A stretch of DNA of 64,000 bases from Powellomyces hirtus (GCA_025526995.1 JAHLKG010000005.1:186001-250000), one strand, 5' to 3'; numbered from the stretch's first letter, positions 23,324-36,070 are shown. The notes: generated by a model from the sequence alone, not told the origin. Numbers and translations are program-made.

Positions 23324-25603
23324 TTACAACTCTAGCGACGACACCAAATCCGAGTAAACCTCTTTGAACAGGAACGGGTTCCCGGAAAGTCGCTTGATTC
23401 TGACTCCATGGATTTTGAGCAGCCAGACTTTACAAACTTCGACCTCAAATTCCAGGTTATCTTCAGCATTTGGCTGTGTCAGTTTGCAGTTGAACATGTA
23501 GTAATCCTCCACTCGCTTGTAAAACATCTTGCCATCATGTATTCGAGAGATGTCGGAGAGCACCCGATGAACCTCCTGAAAGACAGTAGAGGGCGATTGC
23601 GTGGACGTGGTGGCCGAGTGGAAAGCAAAGCGAACGGTACGGATGATTTTTGCAGGACGATGAATAAGATGCCAGCTTTCGATCTCCTTTTGCGAGGGCT
23701 GAACTGCGGTCGCATCATCATCTTCATCGTCATCGTCGTCAGCGAAAAGTTTTGGAGAGATCGTGTCATTATCGGTGAATATCATTGGATCAGGATCGTC
23801 GACGGCTGCTGACATCGACGGGCGATGCTGACGAGCAGCGGCTGCATTGGGGTCCGTCATGGGGCTGACCATGGACATGCGTCTCATGATGTTGGACTCG
23901 CGGTTGGATGGACCAGTGCTCCGTTGACGCGACTTTGTGGCAGCGGAAGCAAGTGGGCTTGAAGCTTCAGGGTTTGCCGACACAGAGCGACGTCTGTTGA
24001 TATCCGCCACCTTGGGAAGAGTAGTCCCGCCCATCTTTGCGGGAGCAACAAACGGCGCGCTTGGGCCCGCCGAATCGAGTGACATTCGGCGACCACGAGG
24101 AGCTGCCGCTGACAAGCGCGACAAGTTCGGAGACGCTGGTGCCGGCAATGGGGCAATCTGGTCGTCGTTGTCTTCCTGCATCGGGGAAAGCATAGCAGCA
24201 GAGACGAGGGGACTGCCTTTTAACGGGGTATTTGACGAGCCTAGTACCGTTGCAACCGTCAAACTCTTCCTTCGCTTAATCTCTCGTTTCTGAGCGGGAC
24301 TGATGTTGACGTGAGCAGACACAGGAGTCGTCGGCCCAGCGACAGACACGCCGTCGCGCAGATGTCGCCGGAAAGTATAGATGACGAAGGTCTGGTCGTA
24401 GGTAATGCCCGTTATGAACTGCCCGATCTGCGAAGCATCCCAGCTTCCCATCACTTTCGGCATGACTTGAAGAGGTCTTTCAACCTCCTCGAAATTGATC
24501 CACGGGTCCTCTCGTAGCTCGGCCATGCTAATGCGGGACTTGGGATCTTTGACGAGGATTTTGGCAAGAAGGTGGCGGAGACCACGCGAGAAGTACTCTG
24601 GGCACTTGTAGTCGACGGCTTTGATCTTGTTGTACAAGGCCGAGATGTTCTCGCCAGAGAAAGGAGGGCGTCCAGTCATCATCACAAACAAAACGACACC
24701 CATTGCCCAAATGTCGGATTTGACTCCGATGTATGGGATTCCGGAAATAAGTTCGACAGCTGCATAATTTGGCGTGCCGCAGAAGGTCTTCATGAGCTCC
24801 TCGGCGTCAGATCGATATGTCCGTCCCAGTCCAAAGTCGGAAATCAGGATGTCCCTTTCACCGTTCAGTAGCAGATTTTCGAGTTTCAGATCTCGGTGGA
24901 CTACGTTTGCCAGATGACAATGGTCCATGGCCGAGACAATCTGCCGGAAATAACGCCGTGCTTCCTTCTCGTTGAGATGACCGCGCGCTGCAATATACTC
25001 TATGAGCTCTCCACCTTGCGCATATTCCCTACAAAACCAAGTATCACATGAGTGGACGTAGTTGGATGGCGCCTACGTTGGTGGAAGATGATGCTGCTGT
25101 CCACAAATGTATCTCATGCGTGTCCCAACTCACATAACAACAAAACACTCCTCCTCTGTTTCCATGACTTGGTATAAACGAATCACATTCGGATGATCCA
25201 ACCTCATGATAAGCTGGACTTCTAGTTGTAGCTGGGACACAAATGTCGGCACCGGCGCGCCATCCGGCATAGGAATCGTGGGCAATTCTGACTCTGATAT
25301 GTCACCGCTCGGTTGAGGCGGCTCAGGTTTCGGCTCAGAGCGATCCTTGACAGCTGCGGCCGGGGATTCGCTCCCAACGCTGGCTCGCCTTTTCGCGTCG
25401 TCATGCTTTTGCTTGCGATCACGATCTTCCTGCACCTTCTTTGCCTTTTCTGCCTTCGCCGCGACTTGTTTCTTATCAATGATCTTTATCGCCACCTTCT
25501 GACCGGATTCCTTGTGCACCCCAATCTTGACTTTGGAGAAGGCGCCCTGGCCAATTGTCTTTCCCACCTGATAGTCCCCGAGAACCCTTTTGCGTGCCAG
25601 CAT
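23324..25603 (-). CDS. MARK/Par-1/Kin1-like Ser/Thr protein kinase with KA1 domain
   Basis: Two exons, 25603-25134 and 25028-23324 (724 aa). This is an AMPK-related kinase of the MARK type, a group that controls polarity, microtubules or growth. The N-lobe shows GQGAFSKVKIG and VAIK (Lys40), followed by an unusual insert of about 74 charged residues (about 47-120) before helix C (LQLEVQLIM, Glu128). The catalytic loop is HRDLKLEN (Asp203), with DFG at 221-223 and the T-loop KTFCGTP, whose Thr238 matches the LKB1 target position. The APE motif reads AVE. A UBA-like segment follows the kinase domain, then a Ser/Pro-rich linker and a C-terminal KA1 domain (EFEVEVCKVW, GVRIKRLSGN, FKEVYSDL), which binds acidic phospholipids in MARKs. 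It is divergent from the histidine kinase gene. Confidence 0.92.
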
Positions 25604-26675
25604 GACTGTATTATTTCTGAAATGCTTTGCGGATGGAGCGGGGATGAGTGGAAGATGGGTTTAAAGGGGAGTGTGATATCTCCGGAACAGCCGCCAAATG
25701 GTGCCGCGGTCTCGCTGCTTCACAAACAAGCACACACTGATCGCCTCAGAGCATACAAATTCAATGAAGTTTGCATCGCGTCGCCACAAATGTGGGTACC
25801 TTGGTGCGGCTATTTTTGGCCACCTCCGAATCTGAGGCTTTAATGACTTAAGCGCAGGATAACGTCACTGTCAAAACAATAACGTTCATCTCCTGGTCTC
25901 TCCCCTCCCACCAGATAGTTTACCAATTTATTGCAGTTATCAGTTTGATTTTGCTTTCATATAAAAACTCTTCCAACCAATCTCAAAACAGCTCTCGACG
26001 GGGAAAGCATCAGTCTGGCGAGCAGACGCGTCATTAGTCAGCCGCTTACATGATGAGCGGCACTTCGCCAGTCACGTCCCGAGAAACCCGTCGATTTAGC
26101 GAGGGATAAGTGTCCACAGTAGACCCAGCTGATAGGATATGCAAGAGTAATATGCGTCGATGATTTAATATCCTATTCTCAGGGTTAGAGTGAGGGAACC
26201 AGATGTGGGCAAACGTTTAATCGCGCAATAAGTGCAGACGCGGGTGGTCGGTGTTCCCCGATCCATGCGATCGCCCGTGGCGCGCACTTTAAAATGTGGG
26301 TAACAGAGCCGGCGCATCTCCAGCCAGGATAAACACCGGCTGCTGCTTATACACTACGTAGGGCTTGCTTCTCGCAGCGGCACCCGCGGTGCTCTTCATT
26401 CTCCAGACCCTGTTCCATTTTGGAACCAGTCGTCACCAAAAAACTTCCTGAATAACATACTGTAATTTATTTCTGCGAATCGCAGAGCCACGGAAGCCAT
26501 CAAGTCAGTTGCAATAATTGGTACATTTACCGCAGACCTCATCATTCCTTATCACAACCCTCAACCGAGGACCGCGTTCAGCACCAGGAAAAACATTCTC
26601 AAACATTTTGACATACCTTGGATAGTACGCAATAAGGAGTAGCCCACCCACTCTTACGCATTCGTATCAACGCCT
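25604..26675. promoter_or_regulatory. Divergent promoter region, MARK-like kinase / hybrid histidine kinase
   Basis: A 1.07-kb spacer between two divergent signalling genes. No gene or repeat is recognised in it, and no specific regulatory site could be supported by eye. Confidence 0.45.
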
Positions 26676-29600
26676 ATGCCCTCCCTGAGAGGTGGCCCTA
26701 CCTCTCGGCGAGGGAGTCACGGGCAGGCCGAGGGACTTTCGCAAGTTGCGCTGACCTCCCGCTCGAACCGGAGCATGATGTCTACACCAACCCTTCATGT
26801 CCTCCCCTCCGAACCTTCCGCAACTGGAGAAACCATGTCACGGGGATCCACTTTGAGTCGGAACAAGCACCGGAGGATCAAAGAAAGTGCTTCGTCCTGC
26901 ATTCACGGAGTTGAAAGAAGTCTGACGTCGTCAAATGGATTCGCAAATGCCAGTCTACTCGTCTGGCTGCTAATTGGAGTTGCGGTAATTGTGGCCGAGG
27001 CATCCTGACTCATGTACACCACACCGCACGATCTGGAGAAGCTAATCGATGTTAATTCGCTAGCTTGCGGTCCCAGTTCTTCTCGTCCTGAAAAGTTCCA
27101 CCGCTGATGTTGCAAGGCAACCAGTCGACTCGGACTGCAAATCCACTGTGGCAGGGATGACAAGCCTCTTGAAGCGTAAGTCTTTCGGCTAAGCGAGATG
27201 CTCCATATTTGTAATTTGGCTGACCATTTGCACCGCACATATACCGTTTCTCAGTCCCGATATCTCAGATGTAAGTGTCCCAGTACAGAAAAGATGACAT
27301 ACTACTGATTTATTGAGATCTTTTGTTTCTAGCAAATCGTACGAATGGCTATTTCAAACGGGTTTTAACATGAGCCAGACTGCCTTTGGAAAATTTGAGG
27401 AATCCCTCCTACAGCAGAGCGCTTTGGTAAACGACATCTCATATCCGTAGCCGGAATGATTCGAATCTCATACCGGTTTCACTCGTCACAAACTTAGATT
27501 CCGTGGGTTAGCTACGCGCCCTACGTTACCAATGCTCAGCGAGAAGCGTGGGAAGCTGCGACGGGTCATCAGATTGTACAAAACGAAGCTCTTGGGGTTC
27601 AACAGCCTGCATGGACAAAAGACAGCTTTGCGCCAGCGCCCCGTGGCACAGCGGACTCTTACTTTCCACTGTTGTTTGTCTCAAATGATACACCGTGGCT
27701 GAGTGGCTTTGATGTATTGAGTGACCCCGCGGCACAGTTGGTGGTATTTGACGCCATCCACACTGGTCAATTGAGCATTGGGCCAAAGGTTAGAAAGACT
27801 CAATCTGGTCTGCATCAGAAGAAGATCTACAATAACTCAAATTTTTGCAGATGAAAATGGAGGTTGCTGGCGGCGGCACGCAGGACGTCCATCGCTTTGT
27901 TTTGCCCTACTTTGGGCTTGATGGAGCGCCCTCTATAGAAGGAGTTTTCCACGGTGTAAGTAGAAGACGCCGCCGATCTCTCCTCTACAGATTCTGATCT
28001 TACGACATCAAATGAACGATAGGTACTTGTCGCACGTCCGCTGCTGGAGGAGGTTGTAACCGCAACAACACAAAATGTCAGCATTGGAATTCGGATCCTA
28101 GATTCAAGCGCGGGCAATGCTGTGATCTACAGCTTTCCACCGTAAGTTGGAGGGTTGTCATTGGATTTCATGCAGTTATGGCGTGCCCTTGGAACAAGTT
28201 CTAAGCTTTTCTTTCATAGCGATTCCGTTCCTGATGGTCGGACAGTCGGATACTATGCAATTCCATTTGCCGATCGTCAATGGATAATGCACTGCTGGGG
28301 ACATTCGAAAACCATTGCAGCTCCGTGGGTTACGTTTGGTAGGCAGAATCACCCTCCAGCGGCCCGGAATATATTTAACACCCTACTTGTTTCAGCTTTC
28401 ATCATACTATTCTGTATTGCTGCCGCATTGCTGACACGAACATGCATTCTCCGCAACCAAGGACGGCGGCGAAAGAAGGAGACAAATGTGATAAACAATC
28501 CCAGGATGAGCGAGCGTCAGGTGGACTGGATGCGGACCAACGCCTTTTCTATTTTGAACGCCATCCGAGACCCGTTGCTTATTATCGATCGGGAAGGCTA
28601 CGTGATTGATGGCAACGACGATGCATTACTGCTAACAAAGTACCGGGTGGAAGATCTTATCTTTGGCATCCACATATCCAAAATGTTTCCGGGCATCATG
28701 GGGAGCACATCGAAAGACAAAATGAAAGACAAGCATCCCGTCAAGGTTTCGCACCCGCCTGGACCGTGGACGAGCAGTTGTCCGTTGCCGAATCTGGATG
28801 GTAGCCCAGGGGCTGGACAGAAAGAAGGCAATGTTGTCATCGACGTGGACAGTACATATTTGGATCTTCAGGAGACCGGGACCGCGCGGGACCCATCTAT
28901 CAACACCCAGGACGACAAACTTCTTCCTGGAATGCAGGAAGTAACACTGAAGACCAAGGATGGCCGAGATTTGTTGGTGGAAGCAAATTTTTCTCCGTAC
29001 ATTGATTGTCAAGATCAAAAGGAGAAAATCCAGATGGTCCTGTTTAGAGATGTGTCTCTTTGGAAGTCTTTGATCAAAGATACGGTGGAAGCAAAGGAGC
29101 TTGCCGAAGCGAGCCGCAATGAAATCAGCGATTATCTCTCCTTTGTGTGCCATGAGCTGAGAAGTAAGTCAAATGTGAGTGGGCGACTAATTCACTTCAG
29201 ATGGACTTACGATACTTCTCAGATCCTCTTCATGTAATCATAGGTCTCAGCAGCCTTCTTACTCAGTCCATCTCGGCTCTGGATTCCGGCTTACGTTCGG
29301 GAATTGCATCTCCAACGTCGCCGTCAGCCCTTTCTCCTCTATCTCCTGCTTCAAGCGAGGCACCTGTACCGCAGGTTCATGCAGCTTATCAAGAAGCTAT
29401 TGAACACCTGGCATCAATATCAGATTCCACCCGCACGATGAAGAACATTTTAAACGATACGCGGGTGTTATCCAAAGTCGAGAACCGCACAGTCGAATTT
29501 GAGAAGACCAACATCGATCTCAGGCAGCTCTTGCAACGGATTCACCGGGCTCAAGCAACCTATCGCGACAGCTGGTGGATGGGCTCCACGGAGAGCCTCA

Positions 29601-31386
29601 AGTCTTCGCAAGTGCCGGAGGTGGAGTTCAAGCTCGTGATTAAAGGTCTCTCGGACCCGTCCCCAATGTTGGACTCGGAGCAAAAACTTGTTGGACTTGG
29701 AATGTCTGACGTTTCGCCAGACATGCCTTCCAAAGAGTGGTTCCCACCAATAGTTAAGACAGACTCTGCTAGGCTGACCCAGGTTTTGACAAACATCGTG
29801 ACCAATGCGTTTGAGCATACGGTGAAAGGAAGTGTGACGCTCAGAGCCATTGTTGAAAATGTTCGTCTATATGATCCCTGTAACAGTCCGTCGGCGACCG
29901 AGCGAAGACGTCAGATGAAAGATTCCAAACCCACTAAGCAAGTGTTGATTCGGTTTGAAGTTGAGGACACTGGCAGAGGAATCGCAAAGGCAGTGATGCC
30001 AAAATTGTTTAGGATGTACTCGCAGAACTCTGTTGGTAAGAAACGCGCATTCGCTTCCTGTGCGATGATCCCTGTCGACTTACGCTAAATTTCAGATCGA
30101 GCATTGGGATCTACGGGACTATCTCTGAACGTCATCTACGCGCTGTTGTCATTGATGGGATCGGAATTGCAGGCCTTCTCCACAGTTGGACAGGGTACAA
30201 CCGTATGGTTCTCGCTCTGGTTTGATTTGCCGGACGAGTACAAGCTTGACGAGCAGGAGTCAGACGCCGAGTTCAAGGGCTGGTCAGTGGGAAGTCAGTT
30301 CATTACGGACGTATTTCTGGGCAGGCGGGAGTCAATTTACCAGCCTGTGGGGAAGAAAGAAAAGGAAAGCTATGAGAAGAGGATTTCCCGGCATGCGAGC
30401 AGCACTAGCAATGCGGAGCTCCAACATTCTACTTCTGGGGACTTCTGTAGCGGTAACACATCTGCTTCTCCCTCCTCTGATCGCCGTTCGCCTGCTACCA
30501 TTGACGCGATGGTCGGGAGAAACTCGCCAGAGATATTGAGGGCACATTCGACCTCTCCACTCGGAGGAGAATCGTCTCGAGACTTGTCCAGGGCTGCGAC
30601 CGTTTCCACGAAGCCATCCATATCCCGTATTCACAGCGGAGACGGATCATTGGCTCATCTCACAGGCGGTCCTTCGCGAGCAAACACGTTAACTGCGGAT
30701 CTCAGACGCGGCTCCCAGAGCGGAGAGCGAAAAGGGAAAGTTGCTCGGAAGACTCCAAACCCAGCCGTCCGTCGACTGGGTACTCATCCACTTAGGGACC
30801 GCCCAATTCGCGTGCTGGTCGTGGAAGATAACGAAGTTCTGCTAAAGATTGCTGGTACTACGCTTGCTAGGGCCGGCTTTGAGGTCAAGCAGGCCATCAA
30901 TGGAGACCAAGCGATTCAGCGCGTCGTCGAGATGGGCGAGAAATACTTCGATGTTGTGCTCATGGTAATAGCGTTTGACAAAACTGTCCATTAAGACGGA
31001 TCAGCTAACTCTTAGAGATTTGATTCTTTAGGATCTGCTTATGCCGGTGATGGATGGCTTCCAAGCAACAGAGGAAATTCGACGGCGTGGATGGACCATG
31101 CCGGTGATCGCATTGACCGCTAAAACACTTGAATCGTAAGAATTGTGTCTGCTGGTTACTTGCATGCCGCGGACGCTTGACCTAATCTCTTTTGCACAGT
31201 GACCGTCTTCGATGTTTCAAGATCGGATTCAACTACTTCATGACGAAACCGTTCCAATTGGGAGATATCGCAACCGTAATCCGGTTCATGGTCGGCGCCG
31301 AAGCCGAACAAAAGGCCCAGGCGGCGACGGACGGCGCCTCAACAAATCAACCGACCTATGGTGGACCTTGGTCGAAGTTCACTTGA
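26676..31386 (+). CDS. CHASE-PAS hybrid sensor histidine kinase with receiver domain
   Basis: Twelve exons: 26676-26984, 27064-27175, 27255-27270, 27333-27426, 27498-27788, 27851-27955, 28023-28141, 28220-29163, 29223-30035, 30096-30964, 31032-31135 and 31200-31386 (3963 nt, 1320 aa). Layout: a cytosolic Ser-rich start, TM1 (about 91-112), an extracellular CHASE domain (about 141-400; [25 protein letters not shown]), TM2 (about 402-421), PAS (about 455-625), HisKA with CHELRNPLHVI (His661), HATPase with N-box IVTNAFEH, G1 EDTGRGIAK and G2 GSTGLSL, and a receiver with VVEDN, phosphoacceptor Asp1227 ([11 protein letters not shown]) and Lys in MTKP. CHASE domains bind small extracellular ligands; cytokinins are the plant case and the ligand here is unknown. 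Phosphate probably passes to a separate HPt protein. Exon 3 is only 16 nt. Confidence 0.92.
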
Positions 31387-31673
31387 TCACCCGCGTTCGT
31401 TTCACATATATCCTTTTTTCGTGTGCTCAAGTGGAAGTTTGCGTCTTGAATTGGGCAGACTGGCACATGGCTTCTTCTTTTCTCGGCACAAAGCCCATGT
31501 CCCCTCCCCACATTTCTTTATTAGCTTGTATATGCTCAGGTCGTTCGTTGAACGAAAATACCCCAGACTCTTTTGCACTTGGAGTCCTTCACACAAAGAC
31601 CCTTCTCAATTCAATGCATGCTATATAATTTAGGTGATCTATATGCGTCTATACTGCTGATGCTCCCCTTGAG

Positions 31674-34634
31674 TTACGCTCGCTTTTGAGAGGTGCGCTT
31701 AATCTCCTGAGCCGCGTTCGTTGTTCCTTGAGTGGGCATTTTGGATTTGGTGGCTGGATTGTCCAGAGGGGGTAAGCCATCTAAGTCAAAGCGTGGGGTT
31801 CTTCCAAAAACAGGTGAGACATACCTCCGGCTTTGATGAGAACATCCGCCAATCCTTTGTCCACGTTGCTGGTGAGGTAGTTTCCAGAAATCCCCTTCGG
31901 CACAAAGTCCTTCGCCAACAATTCGTTCAGTTGTGCTTTCAAAGCTTGCACTTTGGCTTGCTGATCCGCAGCCACTTTCCGGCTCCGGTCCGTGTCCTGC
32001 TCACCCGTCAATCGGGTGTCAATGCTAGCGCGAGGCATGTCAGACAAAGAGCAGGTTGTATTGAGAAAGGCGTGTGGCAAAACTCACAAATCCATATCCA
32101 GCTCCACATCCATATCTTCAGCAGCTTTCCTGAACCAGTTTTTTTCGTGTTGTTTCTTCTGTTTCTTGTGCTCTGCTTCATCAATCTTCTTTGCAATGTT
32201 CATGCGAAGCTTGATGCCAGCAAGGAGCGATCTGTCAACAGGGAATTCTGGAATGCCATCCGCTATAAGAACAGGTCGCGTCAGTCGATGACATGTCAAC
32301 AGGTACTGTCGCCGCATCTCTTACATTTTGAAAGGACATTGCAGATTTTCTTGTAGACAGGGACCTCTTGTGGAGAACAAAGCATCACACTGACACCCTC
32401 AGCTGCTGCACGGGCCGTACGCCCCGATCTATGGACGTACAAGTCGGCGGATCGAGGCAGTTGGTAATGTACGACATGCTCAATGTTTGGAATGTCCAAA
32501 CCACGAGCAGCTACATCACTAGCAATCAGGACGGCGTCAGTTGCTTCCCTGAACCTGTCCAGGTTCTTCAATCGCTGACGTTGTTGCATCTCTGCATGCA
32601 GTCCAAACGCCTTGATGCGCATGTGTGTCAAAATCGGGACCAAGCGTCGGATAGCGTCAATACTGTTGACGAAAACAATCGTGCGACCCGGGTAACGGAT
32701 TAGGATATAGTAGAGGTACGCGTCCTAAAGAAGTTCGAGATTTGTCAGCATAAACGACGGTGAACGGCGATGAAAACCCCATGCTTCTCTCACCTTGTCG
32801 GTGTGTAGACAGTCGATTCGTGTCTCAAGGAGGTTATCGGCGGTAACTTGCTCCGGCAAACAGTTTACGTATAGTGGGTTGGGATCTTGGAATTCGAGTC
32901 TTTTGAGCAAGTTTGCTGTGTACGAAATGAGAAGTAAGAACTTTGAAAAGGCTAGTGAGATTTCAAATGAACAACACTTACCCATAGATGGGCCACCAGA
33001 CTTCTGCTTCTTCGTGGACTTTAGTTTTTGTTTCAAACGTGAGTCTTGGACGAGGGTTGCTGAGAAGATGAATGTCCTGCGGACAAGGTCGACGGGCTTG
33101 TCTCTGGTGAAGGTTGGTAAGTTCAAATTCGTGACTAATCCGAAACAACAGCAGGAAAACTGGCGCACCTTCGGTTCATGGATATGGCTCCCAAAATGCT
33201 ATCCAAATCCTTGAAGTGACCAGCCTCCAGCATTCGGTCCGCTTCGTCAATGGCCAAAGATTTGATATTTCGAAGTCTTGCCAAAAGATTGTCATCCTGT
33301 ATCAACAGTTCAAAATATGCAGCAGGGAGCAGATAAGTACCATCGCTCTCACATACCTCTGAGGCTAGTTCCCACAACCGTCCTGGCGTGGCCACAATGA
33401 TATCCGGACGGGTAGAGATTTGCCGCTTTTGCTTCGGGATTGACATGCCTCCTACTATGGAAACGATCTTTCGTTGAAGATCTCAGTCACTTGTCCGTTC
33501 TATTGAACATGGCATGTCTGTAGAAAACATACCCGAACTGCCATAAACTGGGATGCATTCTTCAAGTGGTCGGTGACCTGCATGGCAAGTTCACGGGTTG
33601 GAGTCAGGATCAGAGCATGTAGTCCGGGATCTTTGCCCACGACTACACGCTTTGCTATGGACTGAAGAATGGGCAAGCCAAATGCAAGAGTTTTGCCAGA
33701 TCCTGTCTGAGCGGCTCCAATAACATCCCGCTTTCCGTCCATCGCAGTTGGGAGCGTTTTGGCTTGAATCTCACTGGGTGCAGAGAACTTTTGCACTTGC
33801 AGGGCTTTCATCAGTTCTGGCACCAGGTTTAGCGACTCCCATGCTGACACGTCGAAAGTCGCATCCTCCTTTGGCAGGGGCTTCCCGCCGTTGACGAGGT
33901 TCGCACCCTTCACAACTTTCGGAACCCCACTTTCCACGGTCTCAACTTCCTCCCCAACGTTAGACGTTTCTAACTCTGGAGAATTGTCATCGGAAGCGAC
34001 ATCCGAGTCCTGCTCCATCATGTCATCCTCGTCTTTACTGTCCCAGTCACCGGGTTGTTCTCCATCCACAAAGTCGTCAATATGAACAAATGATGCCATG
34101 TCAACATCATCCATGCCGATATCAGTTGCAGCTGCCTTTCCTTGGATCTCATGCTCTTTTACTTTCTGTTGTAGAAGGTTAGGTCAAGCGCACTCCGTTT
34201 ACCGTGGAAGGACACGAAGTGCTTACCTTGAATGAAATCATTTTGCCGCCGCCAGCGCTGACTTCGTAATCAACGTCCACCCCATCAATCTCTTCAAGAG
34301 ATAGGAATCCTCCAGGGGCCTGGTCATCGCCCATGAGGAACCCGTCGCCTGGTGACACTTCCGCCCACGGAATGGCATTGAAGTCAACATTGACTGGTGT
34401 GCTTTTTTGAATCGCTGCACCTTTCTTTGCCGCCTTCTTCTGCTTTTTGTTGGAAGTCGCCGGTGTAGCAGTTATTTCCGATCCTCCCTTCTCAGTCTCG
34501 AACTTCCTCTTGCAATCGTTGTTGCTGGCACGTTTTGTCGTCGCTGGTTTAGCCGCAGGTGTGGCTGGGGTGGCAGCGGCAAACGAATCAAGGACAGTGA
34601 CCTCCTTGGTTTTGGTGTCTTTGACCGTCCACAT
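31674..34634 (-). CDS. MAK5: Mak5/DDX24-type DEAD-box RNA helicase
   Basis: Ten exons: 34634-34227, 34165-33533, 33467-33357, 33296-33169, 33103-32982, 32915-32794, 32724-32325, 32262-32088, 32024-31825 and 31780-31674 (2406 nt, 801 aa). This is a nucleolar helicase of 60S ribosomal subunit assembly. Motifs in order: a Q-motif region ([14 protein letters not shown]), [33 protein letters not shown], the C-lobe FVNSIDA and [11 protein letters not shown], then HRSGRTARA, the variant motif VI typical of Mak5/DDX24. The N-terminus has the family's NAIPWAEV and [11 protein letters not shown] segments and acidic stretches; the C-terminus is Lys-rich. The only upstream in-frame ATG option is 34634. 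Its promoter is shared with the methyltransferase gene on the other strand. Confidence 0.94.
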
Positions 34635-34930
34635 ATTTGCTTGTTCAGTCACGGAGCGAGGAGTACTTCCAATCGGAATGCTCGAAAAAAGTGTCAATGA
34701 AAAGCGAAGCGCGGAAAGCAAGAGAAGTACATCACGTGATGCCTAATTAGCTAATCCAGGCGCAAGCCACAACCGGCCAGTTGCGCGTAACTTTCATCAG
34801 TCGGAGCATGCAGGTTCAGAAGAGAAAGCAGCATCGGAAAATCTAGAACTGAGCATAGACAAGCAGAGAGACTTGTAGGGAGAAAGAGGCAGATATTAGC
34901 AGACGAGGACTTCCAAGAGACAACAACAAC
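34635..34930. promoter_or_regulatory. Divergent promoter, MAK5 / METTL21-like gene
   Basis: A compact 296-bp spacer between two divergent starts. It contains a perfect TCACGTGA palindrome at 34732-34739, about 100 bp from MAK5 and 190 bp from the methyltransferase. The element matches a Cbf1-like bHLH core; regulation of both genes by it is inference. Confidence 0.55.
34732..34739. promoter_or_regulatory. TCACGTGA palindrome between MAK5 and METTL21-like gene
   Basis: A perfect TCACGTGA palindrome in a 296-bp bidirectional promoter. It is identical to the element upstream of BRR2. A bHLH factor of the Cbf1 type is the most likely reader. Confidence 0.45.
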
Positions 34931-35674
34931 ATGACTGTCTCTGTAGCATTGGAGGACGCTCCTGCTTCGCAACTGGACAGGGCAATTACCGTCCCATACA
35001 TCTTCGATGCCTTCGACAACCCCCTCGACAACCGCCCGCTGATTGTGCAGCAAGATCCGTCAGGAAAGCTTGGTGGCGGGCAAGGAGCGACGGTGTGGGA
35101 CTCGGGGCTTTGTCTCGCCAAGTACATTGAAAAGCGCTTGAAGAAAGACCCACAACTTCTGCTCGGCGCCCGAGTTCTGGAGATTGGAAGCGGAACCGGC
35201 CTCGTAGGGCTGGCTGTGGCAATGATGGGCGCTGGGAGTACCACTAGCGTTGAACTAACGGACATGCCGATCGCCATACCGCTTCTTAACAAGAATACGG
35301 CCACTGTCCGTCAAGCCTTTGCTGAACATGCTGTCGAGGTTCCAAGCATGACCGTGTCACCGTTGTCGTGGGGTAATGAGGCGGACGCTGTGTCACTGAG
35401 GTCTAAAGAAGAGAAACCGCCGTCGCACGTCTTGATATCAGACTGCTTCTACGCACCAAAGCTGTACGAAGCTCTGAATGCGACGCTCAGCGCTGTTTGT
35501 GGGCCCGAAACACTGGTCTGGATCGCATATGAGAAGAGGGACTTTTCTTTAGAAATGGACTTTTGGCAATGGTTTGGGAAAACCTTTAAATTCGCAAATG
35601 TTCCCGAGAGCGAGCAGGACGATATGTACAAAAGCGAGGATATATTTTTGTTTGAAGCAAAGAAACGGAATTAG
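34931..35674 (+). CDS. METTL21-family protein-lysine methyltransferase
   Basis: Single exon, 247 aa. The protein is a seven-beta-strand SAM-dependent methyltransferase of family 16 (METTL21/VCPKMT type), which modifies lysines on chaperones, AAA ATPases or elongation factors. Visible features are the N-terminal GATVWDSGLCLAKYIE block, motif I LEIGSGTGLVGLAVAM near residue 83, an acidic post-I strand (VELTDMP), and the family DxxY motif as DCFY near residue 171. Length is as expected for the family. The substrate cannot be told from sequence; METTL21A/D-like activity on an Hsp70 or VCP/Cdc48 relative is one possibility. Confidence 0.88.
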   Translation: MTVSVALEDAPASQLDRAITVPYIFDAFDNPLDNRPLIVQQDPSGKLGGGQGATVWDSGLCLAKYIEKRLKKDPQLLLGARVLEIGSGTGLVGLAVAMMGAGSTTSVELTDMPIAIPLLNKNTATVRQAFAEHAVEVPSMTVSPLSWGNEADAVSLRSKEEKPPSHVLISDCFYAPKLYEALNATLSAVCGPETLVWIAYEKRDFSLEMDFWQWFGKTFKFANVPESEQDDMYKSEDIFLFEAKKRN

Positions 35675-36070
35675 AAATAGGATGTCAGTATACATAAACT
35701 AAGAAATGGGCTCGTTTTTGGTGATGACGAAATCATTCAAAGAAAGCTGAAGCACTGAAGTAGGCTCAACCCTCGCTCCCCATAACGTTAACGAGGCAAA
35801 GGAAAGCGGGAAAATCGAGTCCCGATGCAGTGTCATTTTCATGCGAGCGCGCCAGTTTGGAGGAGAGCGACAAACCAGCAAAACCTCGAGGGACAATCAG
35901 GGACGTATTTTACGTCGATTCTCAACCATGGGGCCTTTGTCTGGAGTTCCGTCCCTCACTCGAATTGCTAGGTCTTCCTTCCACGGCGGCTGGCTTTGTG
36001 GATGGTCTCGTCGTAATACCGTCCATGAGACCAGCGGTCATCCTGATGCCAGCAGCGCTATAGGAGCGTA
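35675..36070. other. Intergenic spacer, nothing recognised
   Basis: About 400 bp between the methyltransferase stop and the decayed end of the receptor pseudogene. No feature could be supported. Confidence 0.4.
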
